Assembly (NCBI RefSeq): GCF_014199945.1
Contig: NZ_JACHOR010000001.1
Span: 434,001 to 498,000, forward strand
From: Brevundimonas variabilis
GTDB lineage: Bacteria; Pseudomonadota; Alphaproteobacteria; Caulobacterales; Caulobacteraceae
Length of the DNA stretch: 64,000 bases
Reading direction: 5' to 3'
Shown: piece by piece, positions 1-8,210 of the stretch
Layout: each line of letters begins with the position of its first letter
Position numbering within the stretch: the first letter of the stretch is position 1
Notes under the pieces: model-generated
What the model was told of the DNA's origin: nothing
Seen by the model: the letters and a program-made list of their open reading frames with translations, nothing else
Database searches by the model: none
Program-made: the position numbers and the translations under genes

Positions 1-70
1 CATAGGCGCCGATAACGGCCGCGACGGCGGCAAGCCGGATGACCCGGTCAAGCGTTCCCATGTTCTTCAC
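1..70 (-). CDS. DUF2892 (YgaP-like) inner-membrane protein, N-terminal part
   Basis: Only the first 23 codons are inside the window; the gene runs off the left edge. Reading from a GTG at 70 gives MKNMGTLDRVIRL followed by a hydrophobic stretch. This matches the usual start of DUF2892 proteins (MKNxGxxDRxIR, then a membrane helix), the module also found in the membrane part of YgaP rhodanese. It lies 63 bp downstream of the peroxiredoxin gene on the same strand, so it is probably the next gene of the sulfur-stress operon. An internal ATG at 61 is possible, but the GTG restores the family N-terminus. Confidence 0.7.
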   Translation of the reverse strand, partial: MKNMGTLDRVIRLAAVAAVIGAY

Positions 71-133
71 GGCGAATGTCCTTGGGTAAAAGGGGTGCCG
101 GCGCGGCCGATGCGACCGCGCCGGGTTACGACA

Positions 134-787
134 TCAAGCGGCGATCGGACGGGTCGAGAAATACCAGTCCGTGTATTTGAAGCCCTCGCCTTCACGGGCA
201 TTGGCGGCGTCGACGGTCTTTGGAGGCGAGACGATCGCGTCTTCGCCCGGTTGCCATCCGGCGGGGGTCGCCACGCCATTGGCGTCGCTCGTCTGTATGG
301 CGGTGACCAGTCGGACGATCTCGGGGATCGAGCGGCCGTTGCTCATAGGATAATAGAGCATGGCGCGTAGGATGCCTTCGGGGTCGATCACGAAGGTCGC
401 GCGAACCGCTGAGGTGTCGCTGGCTCCCTCATGGATCATGCCGTAGGCGCGAGCCACGTCCATCTTCAGGTCTTCGATGATCGGGAACGGGATCTCGACG
501 CCGAACTTCTCGGCGATGTTCCGTGTCCAGGCGATGTGGGAAAAGATGCTGTCGATCGACAGGCCCAGCAGTTCGCAGTTCTTCGCCTTCAGCTCGGCCG
601 CGACCCCGGCGAAACCGATGAACTCGGTCGTGCAGACGGGTGTGAAGTCGGACGGGTGCGAGAACAGCACCAGCCACTGACCCTTGTAATCGGCCAGCGA
701 TCGGTCGCCATGTGTGGTCTTTGCCGAGAAGTTCGGAGCGGGTGCGTTCAGGCGCGGCAGGCCGATAGCGGATTGTGTATCAGACAT
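134..787 (-). CDS. peroxiredoxin, 1-Cys (Prx6/AhpC-TSA) type
   Basis: A 217-residue thioredoxin-fold peroxidase that reduces hydroperoxides through a peroxidatic cysteine. C52 lies in FTPVCTTEF after the SHPSDF loop, the signature of the Prx6 subfamily, and the later YPMSNGRSIPEI and GWQPGED segments are also typical. The length is usual for Prx6. The start overlaps the stop of the DUF6691 gene by 8 bp, so translation is probably coupled. It belongs to a leftward operon with YeeE/DUF6691 membrane proteins and an MBL-fold hydrolase; a role against persulfide or peroxide stress is inferred from these neighbours. A second 217-residue paralogue sits at 2858-3511 on the other arm of the cassette. 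Confidence 0.9.
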   Translation of the reverse strand: MSDTQSAIGLPRLNAPAPNFSAKTTHGDRSLADYKGQWLVLFSHPSDFTPVCTTEFIGFAGVAAELKAKNCELLGLSIDSIFSHIAWTRNIAEKFGVEIPFPIIEDLKMDVARAYGMIHEGASDTSAVRATFVIDPEGILRAMLYYPMSNGRSIPEIVRLVTAIQTSDANGVATPAGWQPGEDAIVSPPKTVDAANAREGEGFKYTDWYFSTRPIAA

Positions 788-1232
788 TGGATGTCTCCAG
801 TTGGGGCTGCTTCGCCGGAGTGGCGGGCAGCAGGCGGTGCAGGATCATCCCGCCCAGCATTGCCAGGACGAAGATGGCGGCTGGGACAGGGGCGATGGCC
901 AGGTCTGCAATGGCGGGGCCGGGGCAGAGGCCGGCGACGCCCCAGCCGATGCCGAACAGGGCAGCCCCGCCGATCAGGCGGGGGTCGAGATCGCGCGCGG
1001 TGGGCAGGGTAAACCGCTCGGCCGCCATCGGCGTCGGCATCCGCTTCTGGATGCGCCAGGCGATGGCCATCGGGATCAGGGCACCGCCCATGACGAAGGC
1101 CAGGGTGGGATCCCAGGCACCGAACAGGTCAAGGAAGCCGCGCACGCGCTGGGGATCGGCCATGCCGGATACAGCCAGACCGGCACCGAACAGGGCCCCG
1201 GCGACCAGGGTGACGGCGATCTGGCGCTTCAT
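780..1232 (-). CDS. DUF6691 family membrane protein (half of a split YeeE/YedE transporter)
   Basis: A 150-residue protein with about four hydrophobic helices. It carries the motif GWGVAGLCPGPA, a cysteine motif typical of YeeE/YedE-type sulfur-compound transporters. DUF6691 proteins normally occur as a pair with a short YeeE protein, and that partner is the gene immediately upstream. The ATG start overlaps the YeeE stop (ATGA). Import or handling of thiosulfate or other reduced sulfur is inferred from E. coli YeeE; the substrate here is not shown by the sequence. Confidence 0.85.
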   Translation of the reverse strand: MKRQIAVTLVAGALFGAGLAVSGMADPQRVRGFLDLFGAWDPTLAFVMGGALIPMAIAWRIQKRMPTPMAAERFTLPTARDLDPRLIGGAALFGIGWGVAGLCPGPAIADLAIAPVPAAIFVLAMLGGMILHRLLPATPAKQPQLETSNV

Positions 1233-1672
1233 TGACCCAGCCCCATCGCGTTCATGGCGGCGACCGTCGCGAACCCCGTCAGCATGAAGGTCGCCGTTGC
1301 GACCAGCGACCGGGCCGACAGTCGTGACATGCCACAGACACCGTGTCCGCTGGTGCAGCCGCTGCCCAGCCGCGTGCCGAACCCCACAAGCAGGCCTCCT
1401 ATCAACAGGGTGACGACGCCCTGCTCGAACCGCGCTTCGACAGGTCCAAGGATCAGAGCCACGAGCAGGGCGCCGAGCGGCAGGCCGACCACAAAGGCGA
1501 TCGACAGTGGCCGGGGCGCGCCATCGACGGTAATGCCGGTTGCCCGGGCTGCCAGACCGCTGACGCCGGCGATGCGTCCTAGGCCCAGCAGCATGATGGC
1601 CGAGGCCGTGCCGATCATCAGTCCGCCGATCAGCCCCTGGAGCGGCATGGCGTTGGCAAGAAGGTCACCCAT
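1229..1672 (-). CDS. YeeE/YedE family membrane protein
   Basis: A short membrane protein (about 147 residues) with repeated hydrophobic helices and the signature [16 protein letters not shown], the conserved cysteine motif of YeeE/YedE thiosulfate-uptake-like proteins. With the following DUF6691 gene it makes the two-gene version of this transporter. The ATG at 1672 overlaps the stop of the upstream hydrolase gene as TGATG; a GTG one codon earlier (1675) is an alternative. In other proteobacteria this pair accompanies BLH-type sulfur dioxygenases and a BigR/ArsR regulator, as it does here. Confidence 0.87.
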   Translation of the reverse strand: MGDLLANAMPLQGLIGGLMIGTASAIMLLGLGRIAGVSGLAARATGITVDGAPRPLSIAFVVGLPLGALLVALILGPVEARFEQGVVTLLIGGLLVGFGTRLGSGCTSGHGVCGMSRLSARSLVATATFMLTGFATVAAMNAMGLGQ

Positions 1673-2598
1673 CACAGCACGTCCAGCGGGATCTTGAGGT
1701 AGCGGGTGCCGTTGGACTCAGGCTCGGGCAGGTGCCCGCCGCGCATGTTCACCTGGATGGAGGGCAGGATCAGCTTGGGCATGGACAGGGTGGCGTCACG
1801 GGCATCGCGCATGGCCACAAACTCGTCCTCGCCGACGCCTTCATGCACATGGACGTTGCCCGTGCGCTGGGCCCCGACCGTGGTCTCCCAGGCAAAGGTG
1901 TCGCGTCCGGCGGCCTTGTAGTCGTGGCAATGGAACAGGCGCGTGCGCTCGGGCAGGGCCATCAGTCGACGGATCGAGCGGTAAAGCTGGCGGGAGTCGC
2001 CGCCGGGGAAGTCGGCGCGCGCGGTGCCATAATCCGGCATGAACAATGTGTCGCCTGTGAAGACGGCGTCGCCGATGACATAGGCCAGGTCTGCCGGCGT
2101 GTGACCAGGCACGTGAAGCGCGATGGCCTCAAGCCCGCCGATCCGGAACCGGTCGCCGTCCTCGAACAGCCGGTCGAACTCCGACCCGTCGCGAGCGAAC
2201 TCGGTACCCTCGTTGAAGATCTTTCCGAAGACATTCTGGACGTGGATGATCTCGCGACCGATCGCCAGCTGACCGCCCAGATGAGCCTTGAGATAGGGCG
2301 CTGCCGACAGGTGGTCGGCATGAGCATGGGTCTCCAGCAGCCAGGTGACCGTCAGGCTCTCGGCCTTCACATGGGCGATGATGGCGTCCGCCGAGGCGAA
2401 GGACGTTCGGCCCGCCGCTGCGTCATAGTCCAGAACACTGTCGACGACGGCGGCTTCGCGGGTCACCGGATCATGGACGACATAGCTGACCGTATTGGTC
2501 GGCTCGTCAAAGAACGCCTTTACCTGCGGAGCCTGCCCCGCGCCGCTCCAGGCCTGCTCGATAATCGTCGTGGCGATGTCCAGGTGGGTATCGGTCAT
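1672..2598 (-). CDS. MBL-fold hydrolase, persulfide dioxygenase (ETHE1/BLH)-like
   Basis: A metallo-beta-lactamase-fold protein of 308 residues from this start. The THAHADH metal motif is followed by [23 protein letters not shown] and FHCHDY, giving the three metal-ligand blocks. The GTAR(A)DFPGG segment is typical of ETHE1/BLH sulfur dioxygenases, which oxidise glutathione persulfide to sulfite. The start at 2598 has GGAGG six bases upstream; an in-frame ATG at 2637 would add 13 residues but has no good ribosome site. It is the first gene of the leftward operon and faces the Prx-ArsR pair. The sulfur dioxygenase function is from family and context; activity is not proven. Confidence 0.85.
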   Translation of the reverse strand: MTDTHLDIATTIIEQAWSGAGQAPQVKAFFDEPTNTVSYVVHDPVTREAAVVDSVLDYDAAAGRTSFASADAIIAHVKAESLTVTWLLETHAHADHLSAAPYLKAHLGGQLAIGREIIHVQNVFGKIFNEGTEFARDGSEFDRLFEDGDRFRIGGLEAIALHVPGHTPADLAYVIGDAVFTGDTLFMPDYGTARADFPGGDSRQLYRSIRRLMALPERTRLFHCHDYKAAGRDTFAWETTVGAQRTGNVHVHEGVGEDEFVAMRDARDATLSMPKLILPSIQVNMRGGHLPEPESNGTRYLKIPLDVL

Positions 2599-2790
2599 GG
2601 CGGCCTCCGGCCGGTCAGGGATTGAATGGTCGCTCATGGTCAGCGAGCCCCGATCGTCAGTGAGGAGCAGACACGAGGGCCCGCCATCGTTCGTTGACGC
2701 AGATCAACACTCGGCCGGCGCTGTCTGACGGATCTCGAAATCCAGGGACGGTCAAGGGCAGGGGTCACTTTCACTTCGCCTCAAACTCAT

Positions 2791-2811
2791 GATTACAATA
2801 TCTGTGTAATC
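2791..2811. promoter_or_regulatory. operator-like palindrome between the two arms of the sulfur cassette
   Basis: GATTACA, seven bases, then TGTAATC: perfect 7-bp arms. It lies 47 bp before the rightward peroxiredoxin and about 190 bp before the leftward hydrolase start. The spacer and flanks are AT-rich in an otherwise GC-rich region. The size and symmetry fit an ArsR-family dimer, and an ArsR gene is in the rightward arm, so autoregulation is the simplest reading (inference). Confidence 0.65.
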
Positions 2812-2857
2812 GTGTATATGAGTTGCGTCAACCCCGCTGTGATGCCAACGAGACAAG

Positions 2858-3511
2858 ATGATGGATCTGCCCGCTTCCGCCGCCACCGCTGGCCAGCGCC
2901 CGCTGCGCATGGGCGATGTCGCCCCTGACTTTCAGGCCCGCTCGACCCTGGGCCCTGTGAAGCTGTCGGACTATCGAGGCAGATGGCTGGTCTTCTTTTC
3001 GCACCCGGCGGACTTCACCCCGGTGTGCACCAGCGAGTTCGTCGCCATCGCCAAGGCTGCAGAGGCCTTCGCCGCGATGGATTGCGGGCTTCTGGGACTG
3101 TCCGTGGACAGCCTCTATTCACACCTGGCATGGGTCCGTGCGATCCGCGACGGGTTCGACGTCACCATACCGTTCCCGATCGTCGAGGACCCCTCCATGG
3201 CGATCGGTCGCGCCTACGGGATGATCGAGCCGGACTCGCCCGATTCATCTGCCGTTCGGGCAACCTATTTCATCGATCCCGAAGGGGTCATCCGTGCCAT
3301 GACCTGGTACCCGCTCAACGTCGGCCGCTCGGTCGACGAGATGCTGCGCATGGTTGCGGCGCTTCAGCGGACAGCCGGAGGCGATGCCCTTGCTCCCGAA
3401 GGATGGCGTCCGGGCGAGGACCTTCTGGCGACGGCACCGCAAGATCAGGCGGGGGTCCTCGCGGGTAGCAACGGGGCATGGTTCTGCCGCACGGAGGCGG
3501 ACGGCCAATGA
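2858..3511 (+). CDS. peroxiredoxin, Prx6-like, with an extra C-terminal cysteine
   Basis: A second 217-residue peroxiredoxin. The peroxidatic C57 is in FTPVCTSEF, followed by the same Prx6 landmarks as the leftward paralogue (SHPADF, DSLYSHLAW, IPFPIVED, SAVRATYFIDPEG). Its tail differs: it ends in WFCRTEADGQ, placing a cysteine at residue 210 that the other copy lacks. This could be a resolving cysteine (inference). The start is the first of two adjacent ATG codons; no strong Shine-Dalgarno is visible. The stop overlaps the ArsR start (ATGA), so the two genes are co-translated and lie just downstream of the GATTACA palindrome. Confidence 0.9.
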   Translation: MMDLPASAATAGQRPLRMGDVAPDFQARSTLGPVKLSDYRGRWLVFFSHPADFTPVCTSEFVAIAKAAEAFAAMDCGLLGLSVDSLYSHLAWVRAIRDGFDVTIPFPIVEDPSMAIGRAYGMIEPDSPDSSAVRATYFIDPEGVIRAMTWYPLNVGRSVDEMLRMVAALQRTAGGDALAPEGWRPGEDLLATAPQDQAGVLAGSNGAWFCRTEADGQ

Positions 3512-3903
3512 CACTCTATGCCTCGCGTCCCGCCGCCGATGCTGCTGCCGAACGGCTCAAGACCTACGCCCAGCCCCAGCGCCTGATGATCCTCTCCCGC
3601 CTGATCGAGGGCGAACGCACAGTCAGCGAGATCGACGAAGCAACCGGCATCGGTCAACCGGCTTTGAGTCAACAGCTGGCCGAGTTGCGACGCGCCGATG
3701 TGGTCAAGACAAGGCGCGAAGCCAAGCAGATCTACTACCGCCTGGCCGACGACAATGTGATGGTCTGCGTGAAGGGCATTGAAGCGATGTTCGGTGGCTC
3801 TCGCGACGCGGCCGCCGCACTGTCATTTGCTATTTCCAGCACGCCTGCCCCGCCGACGCCTTCGAACACGCCCGGTGCCGCTGCTTTTGCACGCATTTCA
3901 TAG
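3508..3903 (+). CDS. ArsR-family winged-helix regulator
   Basis: A 131-residue ArsR-type repressor. The core is ERLKTYAQPQRLMIL, then TVSEIDEATGIGQPALSQQLAELR (recognition helix region) and the wing KTRREAKQIYYRLAD. Context (sulfur dioxygenase, YeeE pair) matches BigR/SqrR regulators that sense persulfides. However, the position where BigR and SqrR carry the first redox cysteine (RLxILC) is serine (S30), and the only cysteine is C87. The start overlaps the peroxiredoxin stop, fixing the frame. The C-terminal 30 residues are Ala/Pro-rich and outside the fold. The likely target is the palindrome at 2791-2811. Confidence 0.88.
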   Translation: MTLYASRPAADAAAERLKTYAQPQRLMILSRLIEGERTVSEIDEATGIGQPALSQQLAELRRADVVKTRREAKQIYYRLADDNVMVCVKGIEAMFGGSRDAAAALSFAISSTPAPPTPSNTPGAAAFARIS

Positions 3904-4003
3904 ACGCCAGAGCGTTTCTCAAAGCGGACGCTTGCAATAGCCAACATTGGCAGGAAACGGACAGCCGTTCGCTTGCCAAATGTGGACCTTCTGAAGGTCG
4001 CCT

Positions 4004-4023
4004 AAAAAAAAAAGGGGGGGGGG
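4004..4023. repeat. A10-G10 homopolymer junction
   Basis: Ten A residues are followed directly by ten G residues. Nothing similar occurs elsewhere in the window. It may be a replication-slippage tract, a scar of element excision or an assembly artefact. Confidence 0.8.
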
Positions 4024-4592
4024 ACCGCGGAGCTGACCATGGCAGCGCGTCCCAACACCGCCAAACTCCAGGATACTGCTCCTGCTGGCAAGGCGACACT
4101 CGCAGGCTTTTGCTCCCCTCGTCAGTTGGTGACGAAGGGAACTATGAAACACAGCCTAGCGGGACTGACGGAGCCGCTCCCTAGAGGCGTATTGCCGCTC
4201 TTAGCGATCGCCATCGTCGGAGGCGATCTGGCGAACATCGCTACGACGCCTTGTTCCCCGTGTTTACGCTTGTTGGCCTGGCCCTAGCGGGCGGCTTCGG
4301 TGCCAAGGGCGGCCCCGCCGGCACGCTCAAGGCCGTCTTGCGCGCACCTTTCGGGGGGCTTTCGCCCGGGGACTTAGCGCCGGAATAGGCCATCTGTTCG
4401 GCACCGACATTTAGCGCAGCTATACGCCAACCCCGTCAGTCTTCGTCGGTTTCCACGGCCTCGCCGCCGTCTCCGCCTTCACCAGACCCCTCGTGCGCGC
4501 CCCGGACGACAGCCTGCGGGTCTAGCGGCCTTGACGGCCGCCTGTCGCCGCTGGTGATAGACCGCACCGGAGCCACGTTGTGCTATCCCGAT

Positions 4593-4606
4593 TGCAACCG
4601 GTTGCA
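4593..4606. promoter_or_regulatory. orphan LacI-type operator palindrome
   Basis: TGCAACCGGTTGCA is a perfect 14-bp palindrome with the central CCGG typical of operators bound by LacI/GalR-family repressors. No gene starts close to it on either strand. It probably survives from a lost gene. Confidence 0.5.
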
Positions 4607-5260
4607 TCGTCCGCTTCGCATTTGCGGTGTGCAAAAGAAGTAGGACCGAGTTATCAGATTGATCGAACCGTCTTGCTGCTACGCAAAAACATGCGAAGCG
4701 CTGAGAGCCGAAAGTTGATACTACTCTCGGCGATCGCCTCCGCGCGAACTCAGCGGTTCGCCGCACTGCTGGAGGCGATGCTCACGAAGCCCACGTCTAA
4801 ACCTCACGCAACGTGTAAGAGGATTGACGAGAGGACGAAGCCAAGTCCGCCTAAGCGCCGCGCTCCATTAGCCCTTGGATGATGGTCCAGAATTCAGCTC
4901 GCATAAGCTCACGAGCATGGAGCATAGGCAGGCATTACCGCCGGCAAAATGTCTCTCTCGCGCGCACTAGGTGTAGAGTGTTGGAAAAAGAACCTCAGCC
5001 GAAAAAACTGTGCCTTTTTGCAACGGAGTTGCACGTTGGTGCACTTGCGAAATCGACCGTTACCGGCTTGCCGTGCGATGGCAGCGAGTTTGGCAAAAGC
5101 GCGTGTAAATCCTGTGTAATCGCCTCGGTGAGGGCCGATTATTGTTGGAGGCTGATGGTGCTCTTGTGTGACTACCTGAGCCGGATAGACACTAGCCTGC
5201 GTCGGGCGCAGGGGTGTCTGAGGGTATGTGGGTGATCTTGAGTTAACATGCCTCCAACGC

Positions 5261-5314
5261 ACTCAAAATCCGGTTCCGAAAGGAGTGTCGGTTCGATTCC
5301 GACCGCCCGCACCA
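5261..5314 (+). other. 3' fragment of tRNA-Leu(CAA): probable integration (att) site
   Basis: The sequence starts at the anticodon loop (CTCAAAA, anticodon CAA). It continues through a long variable arm, a perfect T arm (GTCGG TTCGATT CCGAC), the 3' acceptor strand CGCCCGC and an encoded ACCA. The bases just before it do not pair with the 3' anticodon stem, and no D arm or matching GCGGGCG acceptor strand lies upstream. So this is not a complete tRNA. Starting exactly at the anticodon loop is the normal footprint of tyrosine integrases that use tRNA genes. The island would lie to the left, with the intact tRNA at its far end. Confidence 0.75.
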
Positions 5315-5448
5315 AGTCTTTTCCGGCATCGGGTGGCGGAGATATCCGGTTCATCTGCTCCTCTCTGGGCATATCCACGGATCATGCTGGCCGCGCATTC
5401 CGCCATAGCCTTCGAGCGTGACGCGAGACTTCCTGACAGGCTCTGACC

Positions 5449-6714
5449 TCAGGACTTCCGTCGCCTCGAGCGCAAGGACGAAGCATCTCGGGTCATCAGA
5501 ATATCCCCATAGACGCCGGCGGCTCCGGCCACCGACAGGGACAGGACCCCGATTGTGCCGGCTTGCAATCGCGCCCAGTTCGCCGGCAGGCCCGAGCCGC
5601 CTTCGACCAGGCTGGTGCGTCCTGATTTCAGGCTGGCCCAGAATAGCCAGCTCAGCAGGAACACGGCGGACAGCAGAGCGATCGCATAGAACAGGGACTG
5701 TGCGGGGCCCAGATCAAGATCAGGCGCGGCGATCAGGATCATGTTCCCGAAAGAGAAGGTGAACAGACTGCTGGACCCGATGAACGCGACGCCCGACCCC
5801 AGCCTTACACGTCGCACGTCGTAGGCCTCGAGGAAGGCCCAGGCCAGAAGGGTTGCCGCCAGCGACCCGAGCGCGAAATAGATCGGATCGTTGCCATTGC
5901 GGTAGGTCATTTCGATCAAGGCCTGGACTGGCTCGGCCAGGGGCGCATGCCATGGCCAGAGGCTCGCAACGACACCAGAAAGAACGAATGCTGCGCCTGC
6001 AAGCCGGAGTCTCGCCCAGGCGCGGCCACGCCCGACCTCCTTCAGAAGTGAGAGCGCAAGCCGCCCCAGCACCATGCCATAGATCACGAGCGTCAGCCCG
6101 TGCAGCAGGGAAGGACCGCCTGGCCCCTTTCCGCCGCCATAGACAAAGCCGGCGGCAAAATCGAGATAGTTGCCTCCGAACAGATAGCCCGGCGGGACAC
6201 TGATAACGGGCAGCCATGGATGAAGAAGGTGAAGGGCAACCCCTGCGATGCAAAGGGACACGAGGCCGGAACGACGCCGTGACAACCAGAGGATCAGCGG
6301 CGCGACAGCCAGGATCACGGCATAGAATTTGAGAATGTCGGAGAATGGCGTGACACCAATCAGGAGTGCGCACCTCAGAGCGTAGCCCGCTGAGAAATCA
6401 CCCACGGCGACATGCAAGGCGAGGGCCAGCACGTAAAGCACATAGCACTGAAGCGCACGCGACAGCAGCTTCAGGATGACCGCCTCAAATCCCTGTGTCG
6501 CAATCTGCCTTCGATAGACGATTTCGAGCATCGAGCCGAACAGGCAGATGAAGATCGGAGTTGCCAGTCCCATCGCGAGGCGGGCAAGCTGCATTGCAGC
6601 CGTATCGCCCCAGTGAAAGGCGTCTGCTGCGGTCAGGGCGTGGCTGGCCATGGCCCCAAGGATGGCCACCGACCGCAACAGGTCTATGCCCAGGATACGC
6701 GCTTTCGTCTGCAT
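5449..6714 (-). CDS. OpgC/acyltransferase-3-like integral membrane protein
   Basis: A 421-residue protein with about ten hydrophobic helices. It opens with ARILGIDLLRSVAILGAMASHA, the pattern of the acyltransferase-3/OpgC superfamily (Asp-Leu-Leu-Arg, then a helix ending in His). That superfamily transfers acyl or succinyl groups onto periplasmic glucans or envelope sugars. The ATG at 6714 has an AGGA element about seven bases upstream. It stands alone: the nearest genes are 600 bp away on one side, and the tRNA fragment is on the other. The acceptor substrate cannot be told from sequence. Confidence 0.7.
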   Translation of the reverse strand: MQTKARILGIDLLRSVAILGAMASHALTAADAFHWGDTAAMQLARLAMGLATPIFICLFGSMLEIVYRRQIATQGFEAVILKLLSRALQCYVLYVLALALHVAVGDFSAGYALRCALLIGVTPFSDILKFYAVILAVAPLILWLSRRRSGLVSLCIAGVALHLLHPWLPVISVPPGYLFGGNYLDFAAGFVYGGGKGPGGPSLLHGLTLVIYGMVLGRLALSLLKEVGRGRAWARLRLAGAAFVLSGVVASLWPWHAPLAEPVQALIEMTYRNGNDPIYFALGSLAATLLAWAFLEAYDVRRVRLGSGVAFIGSSSLFTFSFGNMILIAAPDLDLGPAQSLFYAIALLSAVFLLSWLFWASLKSGRTSLVEGGSGLPANWARLQAGTIGVLSLSVAGAAGVYGDILMTRDASSLRSRRRKS

Positions 6715-7315
6715 GGAGTTCCTGGCCCAGGCTCAAGCGACCCCACGGCCTTTTCGGCCGGGCCACTCACTCCCGAGCGCATTTGAATTGGGCTACGTGG
6801 CCCCGGGACCTGGTGCAGGCTGGGACTGTCTGTCTGCGCACCGCCAACTCAGGCCGGACGCGATCGCTTCTTTGTTGAACGGCGACATCCCGGACCGGGT
6901 CGCCTGGCTAGACCACTGAACCATAAGGTTGCGTAGTCACCGAAAGCGACCATCACAAGGCCAGGTCGCACAATTGGAAGCCTGAATTACAGATAACAGG
7001 CAAAACACTGTCTTTCAGAATATTTTGTCCACAGGCTCTCGTTAAGCTTGTCAGATTTCATTCGCTGCCGAGCGGCAAACCCAACCTGCCCGAGAACAAC
7101 CCGTGACAGCCGCATCCGTCTCTGATTTCAGGGTGGATCCCGACGACCTCAGGCGCGAGCGGCTGCGCGCTGCGGCGACGACATCCGAAAGACGCTGCGA
7201 ACTGAGGCGATCAATGACGTTGGGGGCCGTGGGCGCATCCAGTGTGCCTGATCGGCGAGATCAGCGGTTCGACCCCGGGATCACGAACCGGCGGTCGACG
7301 AGCCGTTCGCGTTGA
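6715..7315. other. 600-bp intergenic stretch with no recognised gene
   Basis: No reading frame here shows motifs or a codon pattern like the flanking genes. An AT-richer patch at about 6960-7070 may carry promoter sequence for the leftward OpgC-like gene. A 70-codon frame at 7103-7315 has no recognisable content. Confidence 0.5.
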
Positions 7316-8035
7316 TCAGGAGGGCGCTGCAATAACCTGTAACGCCCCGTCCGGCAGCGGGCGCTGCAGGATCTTCGCCTCAGACCAGGGGGCCCGCATC
7401 CAGACATCGCGTTCCTCCTCGGTCGTCAGGATCACGGGCATGGCCTTGGGGTGGACGGCACCCACTTCGGCATTGGGCTCGGTCGTCAGGAAGCCGAACA
7501 GGTCGATCGTCTCCAGCCCCGTCCTGATCTTGCGCACCCCCGTCCAGGCCGGATGATACAGGCCGGCAAAGACCCCGACCGGCTGGTCCTCGCCCAGGGC
7601 GAACCAGACCGGCCGGTACTTGCCCACGGCGTCCCGGCCCGGTTCGCTGAAGGCGGTGAAGGGCACGAGGCACCGGCTGGCGGGCTCCAGATGCGATTTC
7701 CAGTGGCTGGAGGCCGTGTTGCGGACATTGGTGGTGCCGCCGTCGGGCTCCATCCGCAGGATCTCCGCAAACCCCTCGGCGTCGATCGTTTCGCCCTTGG
7801 CCCGGCGCTTGTCCGCACGCTTCGACGCATTGTCGAGGATCAGCTTGCGCGACGACGTCAGCCCCCAGCGCGCCATCACCAGCGCACGCGTGCCATCCGC
7901 CTCATTGCGGACGATCGGGGCCGGATAGTCGGGATATAACTCCCCCGGCTGCAGGTTTCCCGCCCCGTTCGTCATCGCCCGCGCCAGATCCAGGATCGCC
8001 GCCGGCCCCTTGCGATAGCTGTAGAGATTGCACAT
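7316..8035 (-). CDS. SRAP domain protein (SOS-response-associated peptidase, YedK/HMCES-like), divergent subfamily
   Basis: A 239-residue SRAP protein. This family uses Cys2 to crosslink abasic sites in single-stranded DNA and protect them. The N-terminus MCNLYS keeps the essential Cys2 exposed after Met removal. The middle block has [14 protein letters not shown] where classical members read N-A-R-x-E. It is followed by [11 protein letters not shown], which keeps the Glu of the usual GFYEW block. The His block is [11 protein letters not shown]. The catalytic Cys, Glu and His are therefore present, but the Asn/Arg/Glu block and the aromatic residues around the Glu differ. No LexA box was recognised upstream. 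Confidence 0.85.
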   Translation of the reverse strand: MCNLYSYRKGPAAILDLARAMTNGAGNLQPGELYPDYPAPIVRNEADGTRALVMARWGLTSSRKLILDNASKRADKRRAKGETIDAEGFAEILRMEPDGGTTNVRNTASSHWKSHLEPASRCLVPFTAFSEPGRDAVGKYRPVWFALGEDQPVGVFAGLYHPAWTGVRKIRTGLETIDLFGFLTTEPNAEVGAVHPKAMPVILTTEEERDVWMRAPWSEAKILQRPLPDGALQVIAAPS

Positions 8036-8210
8036 CCAGCCATGGTGACAGCAGATGTCTCGGATGGGGAGTCGGCAGGAGGGACACCTGATGGACCGCC
8101 TCGCGATTCAACCTCGCGCCCTTGTGGGACATCGTCAAATCATGTTGCATCGCAGCATTATCTGGCCGTCCCCGGTTGCGGCTGTCATCTTCAGCCGCCA
8201 TCTGACGCCG

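Larger units (their letters stand above)
3904..5260. other. gene-poor, apparently decayed segment inside the presumed island end
   Basis: About 1.35 kb with no convincing gene on either strand. Reading frames are short, have no family motifs and lack the strong third-position GC bias of real genes around them. Base composition is lower in GC than the neighbourhood, especially 4600-5200. Short runs that look coding (for example near 4260-4350) break quickly, suggesting eroded genes. It holds an A10-G10 tract (4004-4023) and a LacI-type palindrome (4593-4606), and it abuts the tRNA-Leu fragment at 5261. Confidence 0.6.

Noticed and set aside
3919..4287. Short frames on both strands around the A10-G10 tract
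   Set aside because: They cross the homopolymer or overlap each other and show no family similarity.
4479..4766. 95-codon minus-strand frame in the decayed segment
   Set aside because: Low-complexity Arg/Ala content, no motif and no fitting codon bias.
5150..5314. tRNA-Leu interrupted by a group I intron in the anticodon loop
   Set aside because: Group I introns do occur in tRNA-Leu genes, but no 5' exon (GCGGGCG acceptor strand and D arm) is present within several hundred bases upstream.
5172..5378. Minus-strand frame containing RAVGIEPTLLSEPDFE
   Set aside because: This is the well-known artefact peptide obtained by translating the antisense of a tRNA 3' half; it lies on the tRNA-Leu fragment.
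7103..7315. 70-codon frame between the OpgC-like and SRAP genes
   Set aside because: No motif, Arg/Ser-rich composition and no ribosome site; most likely non-coding.
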